Shown: positions 21,213 through 33,299 of the stretch, one piece after another
How positions within the stretch are numbered: the stretch's first letter is position 1
Layout of the letters: the number at the start of each line of letters is the position of its first letter
From: Orychophragmus violaceus
Lineage: Eukaryota; Streptophyta; Magnoliopsida; Brassicales; Brassicaceae
DNA length: 64,000 bases
Assembly: GCA_030180135.1 (NCBI GenBank)
Contig: CM058231.1
Coordinates: forward strand, 24,989,034 to 25,053,033
Reading direction: 5' to 3'
Made by a program: the position numbers and the translations under genes
The notes under the pieces: generated by a model
Told to the model about the DNA's origin: nothing
The model's database searches: none
What the model saw: only the letters and a program-made list of their open reading frames with translations

Positions 21213-22519
21213 TTATTTAAAGCAAAGGATTCTTAAGGTTGAATGACCAACCATTCCGGAGACAACAACTAACAAGAGAACAACACAGACAAACGCGACT
21301 TTTAAAGATAGGAGCGAGCCGTAGGCATTGGAAACGCCGGCAGACTCCGCGTCATCGACGAGGGAAGAGTCCCACTGCAACGTCCCACCGGAATCCCCAG
21401 AAAAAGGAGAGAAGTTGAAGCAATTCCCCGCCTCGGTCATCAACTGGTTGTACGCAGGGACATCATCCGCAAGAAGCGCCGCCCTCATGATCTCGAGCTG
21501 CTCCTCCTCGGCCTCGAACGCTGGAGGATCATGTGCCTTCAGCGCGACAATCATCTCAAGATTGCTGTTTGTTTCGATAAAATCGCAGTGCCTCTTTTTT
21601 GGCCGTGGGAAATTTGGCGAAAATGTCGTGAAGCTTCTTAAAGTGGGACGAGAACTTATCAAACATCCCCTTCCTCCCCCTCTTGGTCGCCTCCTTCAAA
21701 GCAGCGTCACGAGAAGAGTTATCCTTCACAAGCTTCAGCTTTAAAGCCTGGGCTTCAGCAAGAGCCTCCGCCTTTTCAGTGTTCACAGAGTGCCGCGCAG
21801 CCTCAAACTCGGCCGCTTGTAATTTGCACGCAGCTTTTAATTCAGAAAGAGAAAGCTCCAGTTTCTGGTTCTCGGCCAGATGTTTGCGGAACAATTCCTG
21901 AGCTCCACGGATTTCTTTCTTGGATTCGGCAGCCTGCATGTTCACTGCCGCCCATGCCTGGAAAAAGGGGAGGGTATATGAAAGTCAATCCAGTAAACAG
22001 CCACGCCAGTCAAAAAGGAAAGGTCTCTACCTTTAAGAAATCATGGCCGGCATGGGTAAGTGAATCGCCACACGACATATCCCCATATTGGACCAGGTCA
22101 TCTCCAGCGTGCCATACTCCAGAACAGAACTTCGCAACTTCCGCGACATTATCATAAACAGGACCCTTGAAGGTTGTGCCGCTCGAAACAGACTTCGGGA
22201 CGGTGCGAGGAGCTTCAAGGCCACCTGCTCTCCTGATCCTTTTCTTTCTCTTTTCAGGCGGAACATTCTGAGCTTCCAAAACCAAGACTGCTCCTTTGGA
22301 GATACGGCCAGTGCCGGAGTTTTGGCCAGTTTCCAGATCGCCTGTAACCATGGGAACCTCTTGATTAAGAAACATACCTTGCACAGGTTCCTGGCCATCT
22401 TCGGCTACCTCAGACGCTTTTCCCTCGCTTCCTGGCCTCTTTTCTTCTGCCGCCGCTTTCCTTTTAGCTTTCGCAAGTTCGCGTTGAGATACCGCAAGCG
22501 GTGCGCTCTGGAATGACAT
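21213..22519 (-). pseudogene. antisense coiled-coil gene of the Tat element
   Basis: Read on the minus strand, exon 1 starts at ATG 22519 (MSFQSAPLAV) and is charged, with a KRKKRIRR basic patch. A donor (AAG|GTAGAG) near 22031 and an acceptor (TTTTTCCAG) near 21957 would join it to a second exon with a long heptad-rich, Ala/Glu/Lys-rich coiled coil (21945-21580). A frameshift near 21580-21590 separates this from the last part, which is acidic and ends in a hydrophobic stretch (VAFVCVVLLLVVVS). Tat-clade elements such as maize Grande carry an antisense ORF in this position. The protein resembles Brassicaceae proteins of unknown function often placed in DUF1204; that assignment is from memory and tentative. 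Confidence 0.6.
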
Positions 22520-22678
22520 CGTCCAAGCTATGGCAATCTACAAAAAAGGAGGGGAGAAAAAACTGAAAGAGTCTAAGGAGGAGGAATAGTAAAAAACAAT
22601 CGAGAAAGAGGGTGGAGAGGGAAACTTACAAAATATAGAGAGAGTTAGTGAATGAAGAAATGAATGGAAGACGAAAAA

Positions 22679-22686
22679 TATTTATA
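22679..22686 (-). promoter_or_regulatory. TATA box of the antisense gene
   Basis: Minus-strand TATAAATA lies about 160 bases before the ATG at 22519. It suggests the antisense gene has its own promoter inside the Tat element. Confidence 0.5.
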
Positions 22687-22845
22687 GAATGAGTGGGGGC
22701 AGAATCATAATTTCACATGGTTTCTCAGAACGATCTCGGAATCAGCCAAAAAAGGTCAGTTCCGAATAGCCGAGTAAGCTCTTTCGAGCAATTGTTTTCG
22801 CCTCGAATACAAAATAACCTCGCCATCATCACATTCGAGTCTGAC

Positions 22846-22861
22846 GAGCTGGGGGGCTAAC
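22846..22861 (+). promoter_or_regulatory. polypurine tract of the Tat element
   Basis: GAGCTGGGGGGCTAAC immediately precedes the LTR start TGTTGGGGTC. This is the usual Tat-type plus-strand primer. Confidence 0.8.
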
Positions 22862-24047
22862 TGTTGGGGTCAAAAAAAAAACCTCGACGAAAAAAATAGC
22901 CGAAGACAAGATCAGACAATCGGACATAGACGAATGTCCGCATCGGACAAACGAAGTTTCATATGAATAACCAAGTTATATGAAGTATCGCCAGCTTCGC
23001 TTGAACGACTTATTGAACAAATGGATTCAACGGATACATTTCAGATGACATTTCATATAAGGCGGACCAATCGGACAAACATACCTTCCAACAGGGATTG
23101 CGGATCAACGAAACAACCAAACAGATAAAGAACGAGCTGATTCAGCTCGGAACCGAGCTAAACCAGCTCGGAATCACCGATCTGAACCAGCTCGGAGATT
23201 CCGAGCTAAACCAGCTCGGGTTTTCTGAGCTGAACCAGCTCAGGTCTGAGCTGGTTGCAACTAACTCGGACTCTCCGAGATAAACCGGCTCGGATCCGAA
23301 CCTTTCCTTTCTATTTTTCCAAACATGGTTTATCCCTTCGGGAGTTTCGAGCTGAATGCACCTCTTGTATACTTCCGAGCTGGACCTCTCTGAACTTTCC
23401 AAACGGATAACCAAACATTTGCCAAAGTGCACAACCTGTTGCAATCCATCTTCGGAAACATCGGCATATACCTTCTTGGCCAATAACTTGGGCTGACGGA
23501 TCAAGTTAAAAGAAATAAGAACTTAGGCCCAAACATACAACGTTTGGAAGCCCAAGACTTTGGGCCGAATAAGTAAGTTTGTACGCAAATGAACTCGGAT
23601 CGTCCGTTCTTGGCCCATTCGGCAAATAGGTCAAGCCGCGGAAAGATGGTTGTCAAAGAAAAGAGATAGATACAAAGAAGTAAAGAAGGAGATATCTCCG
23701 AGCTAAAGAGGAAAATCCGAGATAAAAATGTTAATCTTAACCGAAAAAGGAAGGAGATAACAACAGGAAGATTTCTGTAAATCTTGCGGAAATATTCTCG
23801 AAGCCGACTTACCGTAGCTATATAAGGAGATGGAAGTCATACGATTGAGGCAGAGCGAAAAACCCTAGCATCTAGACTTAAGAGCTTAGCAATTTTCTTA
23901 GCCGATTCCTTTCTTTTGTATTCTCGTTTCCATTCACTGTCCTCTTTTCCGACCTCTTATCAATAAATTATCCTCCGGGTTTACTAGTTTGGTGCATTTA
24001 TCTTTGAAGTTTCTGTTCCCTAAAAAGTTGCTCTACAAGTTTTGACA
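22862..24047 (+). repeat. 3' LTR of the Tat element
   Basis: Starts TGTTGGGGTC and ends TTTTGACA. A TATA-like CTATATAAGG is near 23818-23827. The segment 23140-23290 contains several copies of the AGCTCGG motif also found in the array at 11890-12670. Its partner LTR is outside the window, so the ends rest on TG/CA, the polypurine tract and the resumption of element D at 24048. Confidence 0.75.
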
Positions 24048-24800
24048 GTGCAAGTTCCGACTCTCACAAGGAGATGAAATGATGTAGTCCCATGTGGTGT
24101 CTTAAATGCAGTCATGTAGGCTCATAAGGCGTCATTCAGCTTTGTAGACAAATCTTTCCTAGTCTTTCCCACTGTCTTCTCTAGTATGTCCTTGATTTGT
24201 TTGTTGGAAATCTCAACTTGTCCAATTATCTGAGGCTGATATGGAGTAGCCACACAATGATTAACACCATGCTTCTTCAACAGCTTCTCGAAGACCTTGT
24301 TGATGAAGTGAGAACCACTATCCCTAAGACCAATCCGAGGAACAACAAAGCTGGGGATGATGATAGTCTTAAACAGCTTAAGAACTACCGACGAATCATT
24401 GGTTGGATAAGAAATCGTTTCAACCCACTTAGACACATAGTCTACAACAACCAATATGTACTTATTACCGTATGATGAAGGGAATGGACCCATCAAACGA
24501 TGCCCCAGCAATCGAAAACCTCAACCTCCAAGATGAAGTTCTGTGGCATCTCATGTCATTTCCTTATCTTCCCTCCCCTTTGTCAAACATCACACTCAGA
24601 ATAAACAGATGAGTATCATTAAACATTGTGGGTCACCAGAAGCCTTCTTGAAGAACCTTGGAGTCCGTCTTGAAAGTGGCGAAGTGTCCAATATACTCAG
24701 ACCCATGACAGTGGTAAAACACAATTTGAACTTCAGATTCTGCAATGCAGTGCATGTAGATACCATTTGAACAATGCTTGTACAAATAACGCTTGTCCCT
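24048..24800 (-). pseudogene. integrase remnant of D
   Basis: Recognisable segments are YILVVVDYVSKWVE, GLRDSGSHF (normally SDGGSHF), a GVNHCVATPYQPQ stretch and KTRKDLSTKLNDAL. A stop follows, then YMTAFKTPHGTT, and the frame is lost at the Tat insertion. The region 24540-24800 matches the zinc-binding N-terminal part poorly and has several stops. Confidence 0.8.
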
Positions 24801-26320
24801 GTAGAACCGTCTGATTTCTTAAAAAAATTTCTTCTTCACATATCCCTTAAATACCTCTAGCTCATCCTCTTCAGCAAGTTCATTCGAAAAATAAACGTAC
24901 CAGGGTTTATTGGAAGTAAGACATGTGGTAACATCAGATACGAAAGCATCAAATAGAACATATGAAGTATCTGCTCTCATTTTCAGTTGGTGTCGACCAA
25001 CACCAGTGTTGGTGTCAGGCGACATTGAATCATGTCAATCCCTCAGCGTCAACCTTGATCGACTTTTGTCAGTGTTTTCGATATGGGTGCCGACCAACAC
25101 CATGCCTGCAGTTCGTAAAGACCGAAGGTTTTCAGCTTACTTTCTTTATCAGCTACACCATTTTCTACACCCTTCTTGTCCCTTACTTCGATATCAAACT
25201 CCTGAAGAAGTAGAATCCATCAAATCAATCTCGTCTTAGCATCCTTTTCTGCATCAAGTACTTGAGTGCAAAATGATATGTATGCATAATCACCTTGGAT
25301 CCAATAAAATAGGAGAAAAAAATTCTCCAAAGCAAAGACCACAACTATCAATTCCTTTTCCGTTGTTGCATAATTCCTTTGTGCATCATTGAGCGTTCTA
25401 CTTGCATAGTTGATAGCATGAAGTTTCTTGTCCCTTCTCTGGCCCAATACAGCTCATAATGCGAAGTTATTGGCATCACACATCACCTCGAAAGGCAATT
25501 CCTAGTCTGGGGGTTGCAAAATTGGATCAGAAATCAAAGCCTGTTTGAGTTCCTGAAATGCAGAATGACACTCATTTGTGAACTCAGACTTCACATCTTT
25601 GCACATAAGTGCAGTAAGTGGTCGTCGAGTTATCTTGTTGAAATCTCTGATAAACCTCCTGTAGAACCCATCATATCCAAGAAAACTCCTTACTACCTTC
25701 ACTGAATCTGATTCTAGCAATCTTGTCATGACGTCAATCTTAGCTAGATTAATCTCAATTCCTGCCTCAGAAAATCTGTATCCAAGTACAATTTCATCTT
25801 TGACCATAAAATCACACTTTTCCTAATTCAGAACCAAGTGATTTTCCTCACATCTAGCAAGCACTTTACACAAATTTTCCAGACAAGCGTGATAGGATGG
25901 TCCGTAAACAGAGAAATCGTTCATGAAGACTTCCATGAAATCCTTAATCATGTCTGTGAAGATTGACATGATTCACCTCTGGAAGGTCACAAGGGCAGTA
26001 CATAATCAAAATGGAATTTTGCGATATGAAAAAGTGTCATAGGGACAAGTAAAAACGGGCTTCTCCTGATCGTGTGGATGAATGGGAATTTGAAAGAAGG
26101 AAGAATACCCATCGAGGAAGCAGTAGTATGAATGGTTTGCTAACCTCTCCAGCATTTGATCAATGAAAAATAGAGGCAAATGATCCTTCTTGGTAGCAGC
26201 ATTCAACTTCCTATAGTCGATGCCCATCTTGTGTCCAGTGATCGTCCATGTAGGAATCAGCTCGTCCTTTTCGTTCTTCACCATTGTGACCCTTTTTTTC
26301 TTAGGAACCACATGAACCTA
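24801..26320 (-). pseudogene. reverse transcriptase and RNase H remnant of D
   Basis: RT motifs in order on the minus strand are MGIDYRKLNAATKKDH, YCFLDGYSSFFQIPIHP and YDTFSYRKIPF (26311-26006). They are followed by the catalytic-loop region, where MEVFMNDFSVYG replaces the usual FMDD, a loss of one catalytic aspartate (Asp to Asn). Next come LGYDGFYRRFIRDF (25700 region), then RNase H with LHAINYASRTLNDAQRNYATTEKE (25440-25375) and the linker KPWYVYFSNELA (24920 region). Stops and frameshifts are frequent. Confidence 0.85.
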
Positions 26321-26549
26321 ACTAATTCAATCATTGTCAAAAATAAGATAGATGATCCCAACCTGCATCAGATTCATGATCTCCTTCTTAATAACCTCCT
26401 TCAGGTTTAGATTCAAACACCTCTGATGCTCAATCAGTGACAAGATCTCATACTCAAGATGTATCATATGCATGCACATGTCCGGAGAGATAAATATCAT
26501 TAAGAAAATAGTCAAAACTTTGTGATGCTTGCGCAACTTGCTTAGTAAT

Positions 26550-29500
26550 AAGGTGATTTAAGTATTATTAAAAGCATTGACAATAACAGGACAAGGATAA
26601 GTAGAATTCTGACCTAGATATGCGTATTTGAGGCTTGCAAAAAGCTGTTTGAGCTCGATTTTGCGAGTATTTTCCTCGCTCCAATCGCCAAGTGTTACAA
26701 CTTTCTGTGAATTGCAAACCCCATCCTCATGAGCTACCAACTGCATCACATGGTCACTATCATCCATCATTCTAACATACCCAACAGTCTTGTAATCTTG
26801 ACCCTTCATTTGCTACGCAGAACCCATCAATTCTCTCTCCAAATGATCTGCATGATATATCTCATGAAATATCTCTGAAGGTCTCTCCATCGATTGTCCG
26901 CTGCATCATCAGCTTATCCATATCAAAATTTATTACCAGAGACCCTCCCTTGCTTCACATCAATGATGACACCAGCTATAGTTAAGAATGGTATATCCAG
27001 GATAAGAGAAACCTTTGGCTCATCAATACAATGCAGAATCACAAAGCTTGTGGGGATCATACAATTGCCATTTTCACTGGCACATCTTCTATAAGGCCCT
27101 CTAAAATCATCATGAAACGATCAACTAGTATGCGCAAAGTAAGCCATGCCTATCTTCAAAGCAAGTGTGTATGGCATAAGATTGACACTCGGTCCCAAAT
27201 TACACAACGATCTCTCTAACGTACGTCTAAAGATAGAGAAGTCCAAAACAAAGTTTCATGGGTACTTCAGTTTTTTTGGAATTATGTTCTGGATGACAAC
27301 ACTACAGACTTCATTGATCATCATTACACTTTTCTCATCACCCATATCAATTGTTGGCATATATTTGAAGCATCTCTAGACAATCAGGGTATTCTTGGTA
27401 GCATCTATCAAAGGCACTTAAAGAGTAAGATTGCTTAACAAAGCCTTGTACTTAGTCTCATAAAGCTAGAATTTAGACTTGATGGGGTTTATCAGGAAAG
27501 GTACCTTGGGTTTGTAAGCCTTATCATCATCACCCTTCTGCAATTTCATAGAAATCCTGTCAGTACATATGTGGTGTCGATCGACACCGAGGTAGTGTTT
27601 GTTGACACTGAACTTTGGACTTGAATCCACGATAACATTTCCTTTGGTGTCGCCCTTAGAATTGACCTTTGTTGATTTCTGTCCGCCATAAGGACTCAAA
27701 ATCTCCTCTATAGAATGGTGCCGGGAGACACTGACTAGGTATCGGGCGACACCATCTTTGCTCAACACCTCTTTTCTTTTGTGTCGATCTCGTTCGATTT
27801 TCATTTGTGCTCGACACTCAAAGAATCCTTTTCTAACATGGGTGTCGACCAACACTCAATGGGCATGTCGACTGACACCAGTCTTATACAAGCAAAATCA
27901 TCTTCTTCCAACTCTTCTAACTCCACGAGTTCTACAACACTCTACCTCTTTTTCGGAACATGATGCAGCTATTTTCCATTTCTCAGCGTGATGGCATTGC
28001 ACTAGTATTTGAGATTAGCACCAGTCCTTCCAGAAAGAAATCCATTTTGCCTTTTCACAACTCTAGCAGTTTGAGGAAATTGAATATCCAATTTCTTCAG
28101 ATGGGTGTTCAATGCCACAAATTTATCATTCAAATCAGCATACAAGGCATCGATCTTCTTGTTGAAGTCCTTAGTAGTCTTTTGTTGTCCCTCAAAAACC
28201 TGCTTCATCATATTCCAGCCTACTCTAATGAGTTGGTGCAGGAGGTGCTTGGTAAGAAGAAGCTCTATATGTCCTTGTGAATGAACTATTATGCTAGAAG
28301 ACTTCTGAAATGCAGGTTTCAGAATGTAACCAGAAGAGTTTTTATTGCCTGTGAAGGCACTCTTCTAACCATTACCAATGTAGGTCATGTTTCCCTGTGG
28401 ATTCACATATCTTTGACCCTGAAAACCAGGTCCTCTTACTTGACATCTTCTTCTTACACTCATCAACTAGTTCATAAGCACCAACCTCTGCAGGCAACTG
28501 AACCTGCTTCTTCTTCACCAAAACATTATGCACAGAATCCAACTTATTCTTCATCTCAGCAAACTGAATTCCATCCATATTTCATGCCATCTACTGCCTT
28601 TCAAAGTAAGCATTCTTGGTTTTATTGCTAGATGTCAAGTTCTGGATCAGCTCACTTTCCTGCTCAGGATAACTTGTCTTGAAGTTTTCACTGCTAGCAT
28701 CATCCAAGTCCATTTGATACCTCCAATCTACACCTCTGAAAAAAATTTCCAGCAGTTAAACTTGTGAAAACCATGGTGTGGACAATTGCGTTGGTACTCT
28801 CTAAAGCGCACTCAAGCAGCCTTAAAGGCTTATGTAAGAGCTTGTTTGAACTGAGAAATCAAGTTCCTCATGTTATCAGATTGTGCTTCATCATAAAAGC
28901 TCCTCAGAAATGCCTTTTTATTGTGCATCAGAGTTCGTCAGAGAAACTGTTGGCAACTGCTTCAACTAACAAGCAACATCCCCACGAAAAGAGTGTGGGA
29001 AGAGCTTACAAAAGAGATAGTCATAGCTGACTCCATCGTGCTTTATGCTAGCCACCAAGTCCTTGAAACTTTCAATGTGGTCCTTTGGATGTTCATGAGA
29101 CTTGAAACATATGTTTTCCAACAAGAATGTAGTATTTCGTTATCACTTCAAAGTCGTATTTTTGGATGGTAGGAAGTCTGATCGCATAACTGTTTGTATA
29201 TAAATCATTCGGCATGTTATAATCTCCAAGTGTCATGTATGCGGCAGCAGCCTCACCACCCCATGTTGATTAAGCCATGCGCCAGCAGCGGTTTCAATCA
29301 CATGAACACAAATGATGTTCCCTCCATCATCCAATCTGTTCATGCTCATTGAAAGGTTAACCCTGGCGGTCACGAAGAACACCAGCCTCATCGAGGATCA
29401 AGATCACTGGTTGGTTCATTTTCTCTGGTTTCTTTATTTTCCGGTTCGTTCTTTCTAACCTAGCAAGCTCCTGATTCTGAAGATACAAAAGCTGTTTGTC
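26550..29500 (-). pseudogene. gag-protease remnant of D
   Basis: Minus-strand pieces include a gag coiled-coil part (KKIDALYADLNDKFVALNTH, 28211-28002), a segment QFAEMKNKLDSVHNVLVKKK (28578 onwards) and a degraded protease with LILDIPFLTIAGVIIDVKQG near 27050-26950. Dyad-like pairs occur inside it at 27574-27612, 27719-27755 and 27841-27880. Many stops separate the pieces. Confidence 0.75.
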
Positions 29501-29715
29501 TGGATTGCTCCACGTTGCACGAATAGACATGCACAAATTTAGTATTAGTGGTCGAACTCGGTGTCGCTCAATGACCTTGCGATGTCGGTCGACGCTGAGT
29601 GATTTTTATCTTAGAAACCCGAAACACCAAAGAAAAGTAGGAAAGAAGGATGTAAGTAACAAAAAAAAAAGCTTAGTAGAAATTTAGAACTCAAATTTGT
29701 TGGTAAAACCAGAGG

Positions 29716-29733
29716 CCCAGAACAACGGCGCCA
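29716..29733 (-). promoter_or_regulatory. degraded tRNA-Asp primer binding site of D
   Basis: The plus strand ends CAACGGCGCCA, matching the 3' end of tRNA-Asp; the inner half has diverged. It lies six bases from the LTR. Confidence 0.75.
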
Positions 29734-29739
29734 AGAACT

Positions 29740-30900
29740 TGATAGGTCAAATTTAAATCATTAATTTTTCAACTGCAAGTGTCAATGTATTATCGTAGTA
29801 CTTAGGGTATCGAACAAAGAATTACCAATAGACTATTTGTTTTCAATGAAGACTAAGCAGATAAAATGGTTGAAAGCAGTAAACAGTGTGATTAAACAAA
29901 AGTGTAAAATCAATATGGGAAGGCGTCAGGCTTAGGGAAGTTCTCAGGAAATCATCAAAGTAAGGCACCGGTTAATCAGAATTCAGATTTAATCACATGT
30001 TTATGAACTAGAAACACAAGTATAAAATAATTCAACTCTCGCTACAATTATTTTCTATGTCTAGCAAACTAAAGATCCAAATCTCTTTGCAATCCTAGAG
30101 TTATAAACCTGCAATGAATTCAATTTCGTTCATTCACAATTTTCCTAAACCAAATCTCTTTGCGATTTGTTAAATTGTTCACTCTAATTTTTTTTCCAGA
30201 TTATTAACCACATTGTCGTGCTAATCAATTAACCTAAGATATAAGCTCTAGGTGATTAATACAAAATTAGCTTTAAGAACAACTTAGGTGGTGAACTATT
30301 AGATGGTTAATCCTAATTAATAAGATAACCTAACAGAACATGAAATCCTTAACGAGAATTCCTAAATCTAACAAGGTAAACTACTCAAACATAATGATGA
30401 ATGAACAACACATGGTGAATAAAAAACCAATGAGACTGAATAGATAAATAAATGGGGTTCAAAATCTTCTCTCCAAGAGTACATAGTAACAGATCAACTT
30501 CAAACTCTAAAAATCTCCAATCTCCAAAAGCAAAAACAAAGATGATGATAAAACTCTTCTAAATTATAATTAATAGTCTAAACATGTTTATGGACTTTAT
30601 TACAAATAATGAAACTTTTGGGCTCTTTTGCAATTCTTCAAAAGATCTCTTAAGTCGCGTGGGAAGTCTTGTTTTGGGGTTGGTGTCGACCGACCCTATC
30701 TGGTGTTGGGAGACACCAATGTCGTCTTACGGCTCCAACTTCGACTTCCTACATCAAGCTTCAACATAGCTCCAAAATTCCCAATTTAGATTCAATCACG
30801 TGCCAACCTGTAAAGGACTCCATAGACTCGAAAGAACAGTTAAAAGACTCTATATATAAACATATCATAGTCAAAATTCCAAAAAACCATGATATATCAT
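29740..30900 (-). repeat. 5' LTR of element D
   Basis: TGATAGG at 29740 and TATATCA at 30900 mark the ends. It aligns in layout with the LTRs of A, B and C, including the dyad pair (30681-30717) and the LTR-start inverted repeat (30857-30900). Confidence 0.85.
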
Positions 30901-32320
30901 GCACAAACATTGGTTATATCTTGCTTGGTATTTGATATTGGATGCAAAGACTATCAGAATGCTCATTGGATCATGTCAATAGGAAGAAAAATGAAGTTGC
31001 TCATCAAATTTCATGTTTATTGGATGTGAATGAAGATATGTATGCAATTTTTAATTGTCCTCTAGTTCATATAATTAAGTATTTGTATCAACCGTACACA
31101 GTTTAAGTATTAATATAAGATGTTATAAAAAAAGTTAAAAGTTATACTAACTAAGTGATGATGGTGATTTGTTTCGTTAATCCATAGAAGATATCATACT
31201 ATTTTGAAGTGTGGTATTATTTTAGTTTGCCACTTGACTGCCTATCAACATTTTAAATGGTAATTTTACAAATTATGTGTCTTTTTGGATTTTCAATGTA
31301 ATTTTTACAACAACAAAATTACCTATTATAATCTCAAGTTAAAAAAATATTTAATAAATAAATTATTGAAATGAAAATAATCATTTGTTAACAATATTCA
31401 AGAGTCATTTTCTACAATTAAATATTTTTCTACCTTTTTCCAATGTAGTTAACATACATGTAACTATATATTACTGTTTTTTTTTCCAACATATATTACT
31501 GTTTAAAATTCTAAAGAAAACAAATTATTTAAATTCTTGTATACTAAGTAATTCATTTTAAATATAAAATGACAAATATATTTCGAAAAATTCTATATGT
31601 CTGGTAAGAAAATACATATCTGAAGGACGAAAAAGGAATTCATGATTCTAATGTGAAATCTTGCATGCTTTTGATCTTAGCAATACACAATTATGATAAA
31701 TAGATTAATAGTTTCAATACTAATATATTATATGCTTTTGATCTCAATGAAATATGACATGAAGTGAAAAAAAAGCCAGCTCGAAGAAAATATTGAAGAT
31801 GACGATACTAAAATGGTACATCCTTTCGATCTCAACAAATCATGTTAGGACCAAGGAGAACTTCATCATGATAAATAGAGCCCATGTATGGTACTGGATA
31901 TACTGAAAATTATTGTCCCAAAGTATTTATAAATTTGTCTCGAATTAGCAGGTATTTCATTAAAATAAATTTATGGTTATTGTTTCTCTTTTTTCTATCT
32001 TTGATGACCATCAATAATAAAAATTCCTATATGTGATCTTTATTATAAGAATCGTAGTATTATTATGACGTTTTTTTAAGGTCATGAACCATCATTGCTA
32101 TTTTGATTTTTTGGCTTGTGATTTTAATTTTTTTCGTTTTGAACTGAAAGACTATTCATAAACTATACTTTGAACTAAAAATTATTATAAAATATTGAAT
32201 AATGCTTATTGATAAAAAAAATCATAAAAATGAATAAAAATTTCTTAAGGATAAAATAACAAAAAGCTTAAGTTTCTAACTGATTTATTACATTTTCTAC
32301 TATTGTTTAGAATTACAAAT
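30901..32320. other. AT-rich intergenic stretch
   Basis: Very AT-rich sequence with short A/T runs. Apart from the RNase H-like relic at 30945-31105, I see no gene, repeat family or RNA in it. Confidence 0.5.
30945..31105 (+). pseudogene. possible RNase H-like (non-LTR type) relic
   Basis: The plus-strand frame VNRKKNEVAHQISCLL resembles the basic VNR-x-N-x-VAH signature near the end of plant RNase H-like domains found in LINEs and host RVT_3 proteins. It runs to a stop at about 31105. Too short for a firm assignment. Confidence 0.35.
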
Positions 32321-32925
32321 TATTTGCTTTAGAAGACGGTCTTCTCGTTCCAATGCATCTTTCTTCATGTGTAGGATTTTATAGTTATTAAATCCCACAA
32401 CTCTCATAATTTATTCCATGCAAAGTAAAAAAAATAATTTACTTTTTTATTGAATATTCTTCAAATGACTCTTTCACCACGTGAATTAGCTCTTCAAATT
32501 TTTTTAGACACTTGTTTTGTTGTAATGCAAGAATATTTAAATTCGGGGAATTTGGTGGAACATTAATCGAATGTCATAATTATTTTGGGAAGCGGCTGCT
32601 CGAAACTCTTCGTTGCTTGATCAACATGCATCCTCGCGTTATCTTGTTGAATGAAGATAGTTTTCCTACATCTTCACATAGCCATATTTCATGAATTTTA
32701 GGAATAAATTCTTCAACCAAACATTTTTTTCTATCGTGTCTCTTAACATATATAACCGGGCTTACTTTGATAGTCCCCGCTTCTCGATTTTTGCTTCGTC
32801 TTTGTGCAGTCTGGATACTGACAAAAGGAAAAATTTCATTTTTCCAGAAAATAATTATTTTCATTCATCATGGACGAGCCATTGCAACTAAAAATATCAC
32901 ATTTCCAATAAAACTTGTACTCTGA
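32320..32925 (-). pseudogene. plant mariner-like transposase relic
   Basis: Minus-strand pieces follow the order of a plant mariner-like transposase: NVIFLVAMARP, then KNEIFPFV and RRSKNREAGT, then TIFIQQDNARMHVDQA with the second catalytic aspartate, then PPNSPNLNIL, and finally NYKILHMKKDALERE at the C-terminus. Two stops follow MARP, a frameshift lies near 32655 and more stops occur later. No terminal inverted repeats were recognised, so only the transposase core is annotated. Confidence 0.8.
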
Positions 32926-33289
32926 TATACGATATACACAAATGAATATTAATGTGTCCACATGCGTGCCACAAGCAACCATTATTAAACAAATCAATAG
33001 AATGTTACATGCTATAATTATATAAAAGAATGTGTGTTACATGCAAAAGTTATAGAAATATCAATAATATTACATGCAAAAAAATCAGTAAGTGCATAGT
33101 TGTACATGCAACAACTATAAAAAATCAATATGTATGTAATTTTACATAGAATAGAATGTTTTAAGCATGACTTTATTCAGTTTACAACTCATAATTGTTC
33201 ATTGAATATTTTTTATATAAGATTACTTAAGAATTTGGGTACCAAAGCTTGCACATATGCTTAAATTTAACTAACGAAAATAAAGTAGT
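32926..33289. other. AT-rich stretch with no recognised feature
   Basis: I see no coding potential or repeat family here. The last three bases (AGT, 33287-33289) are the target duplication of the neighbouring CACTA element. Confidence 0.5.
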
Positions 33290-33299
33290 CACTACAAGA

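Larger units (their letters stand above)
729..24047 (+). mobile_element. Tat-like Ty3/gypsy retrotransposon, 5' part missing, host of two nested elements
   Basis: A plus-strand Ty3/gypsy element can be followed across two insertions: RNase H (729-915 and 9936-10250), integrase (to 11651), a long repeat-rich 3' region, an antisense gene (21213-22519), a polypurine tract (22846-22861) and a 3' LTR (22862-24047). RNase H followed by integrase, a long non-coding 3' region and an antisense ORF is typical of the Tat clade. The right end falls inside the integrase of element D, with GTGCA at 24048-24052 as the likely target duplication. The left end lies beyond the window, so the duplication cannot be checked. 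The polymerase is frameshifted and non-functional. Confidence 0.8.
24048..30900 (-). mobile_element. old Athila-like element D with full polymerase remnants
   Basis: On the minus strand there is a 5' LTR (29740-30900), a degraded tRNA-Asp primer site, gag, protease, reverse transcriptase, RNase H and integrase, all with many stops and frameshifts. The integrase runs straight into the Tat LTR at 24047, so the Tat element inserted here and the 3' half of D lies to the left of the window. This is the only Athila-type element here with polymerase sequence. It represents the kind of element A and B would need as a helper, but this copy is dead. Confidence 0.85.

Noticed and set aside
21328..22516. 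Plus-strand ORFs of 138 and 142 codons
   Set aside because: They are mirror frames of the antisense coiled-coil gene, which has the coherent composition, splice sites and promoter-like box.
23142..23504. Minus-strand ORF of 120 codons in the Tat LTR, and a plus-strand one with LNQLG repeats
   Set aside because: Both cover the AGCTCGG repeat segment within an LTR and have no domain.
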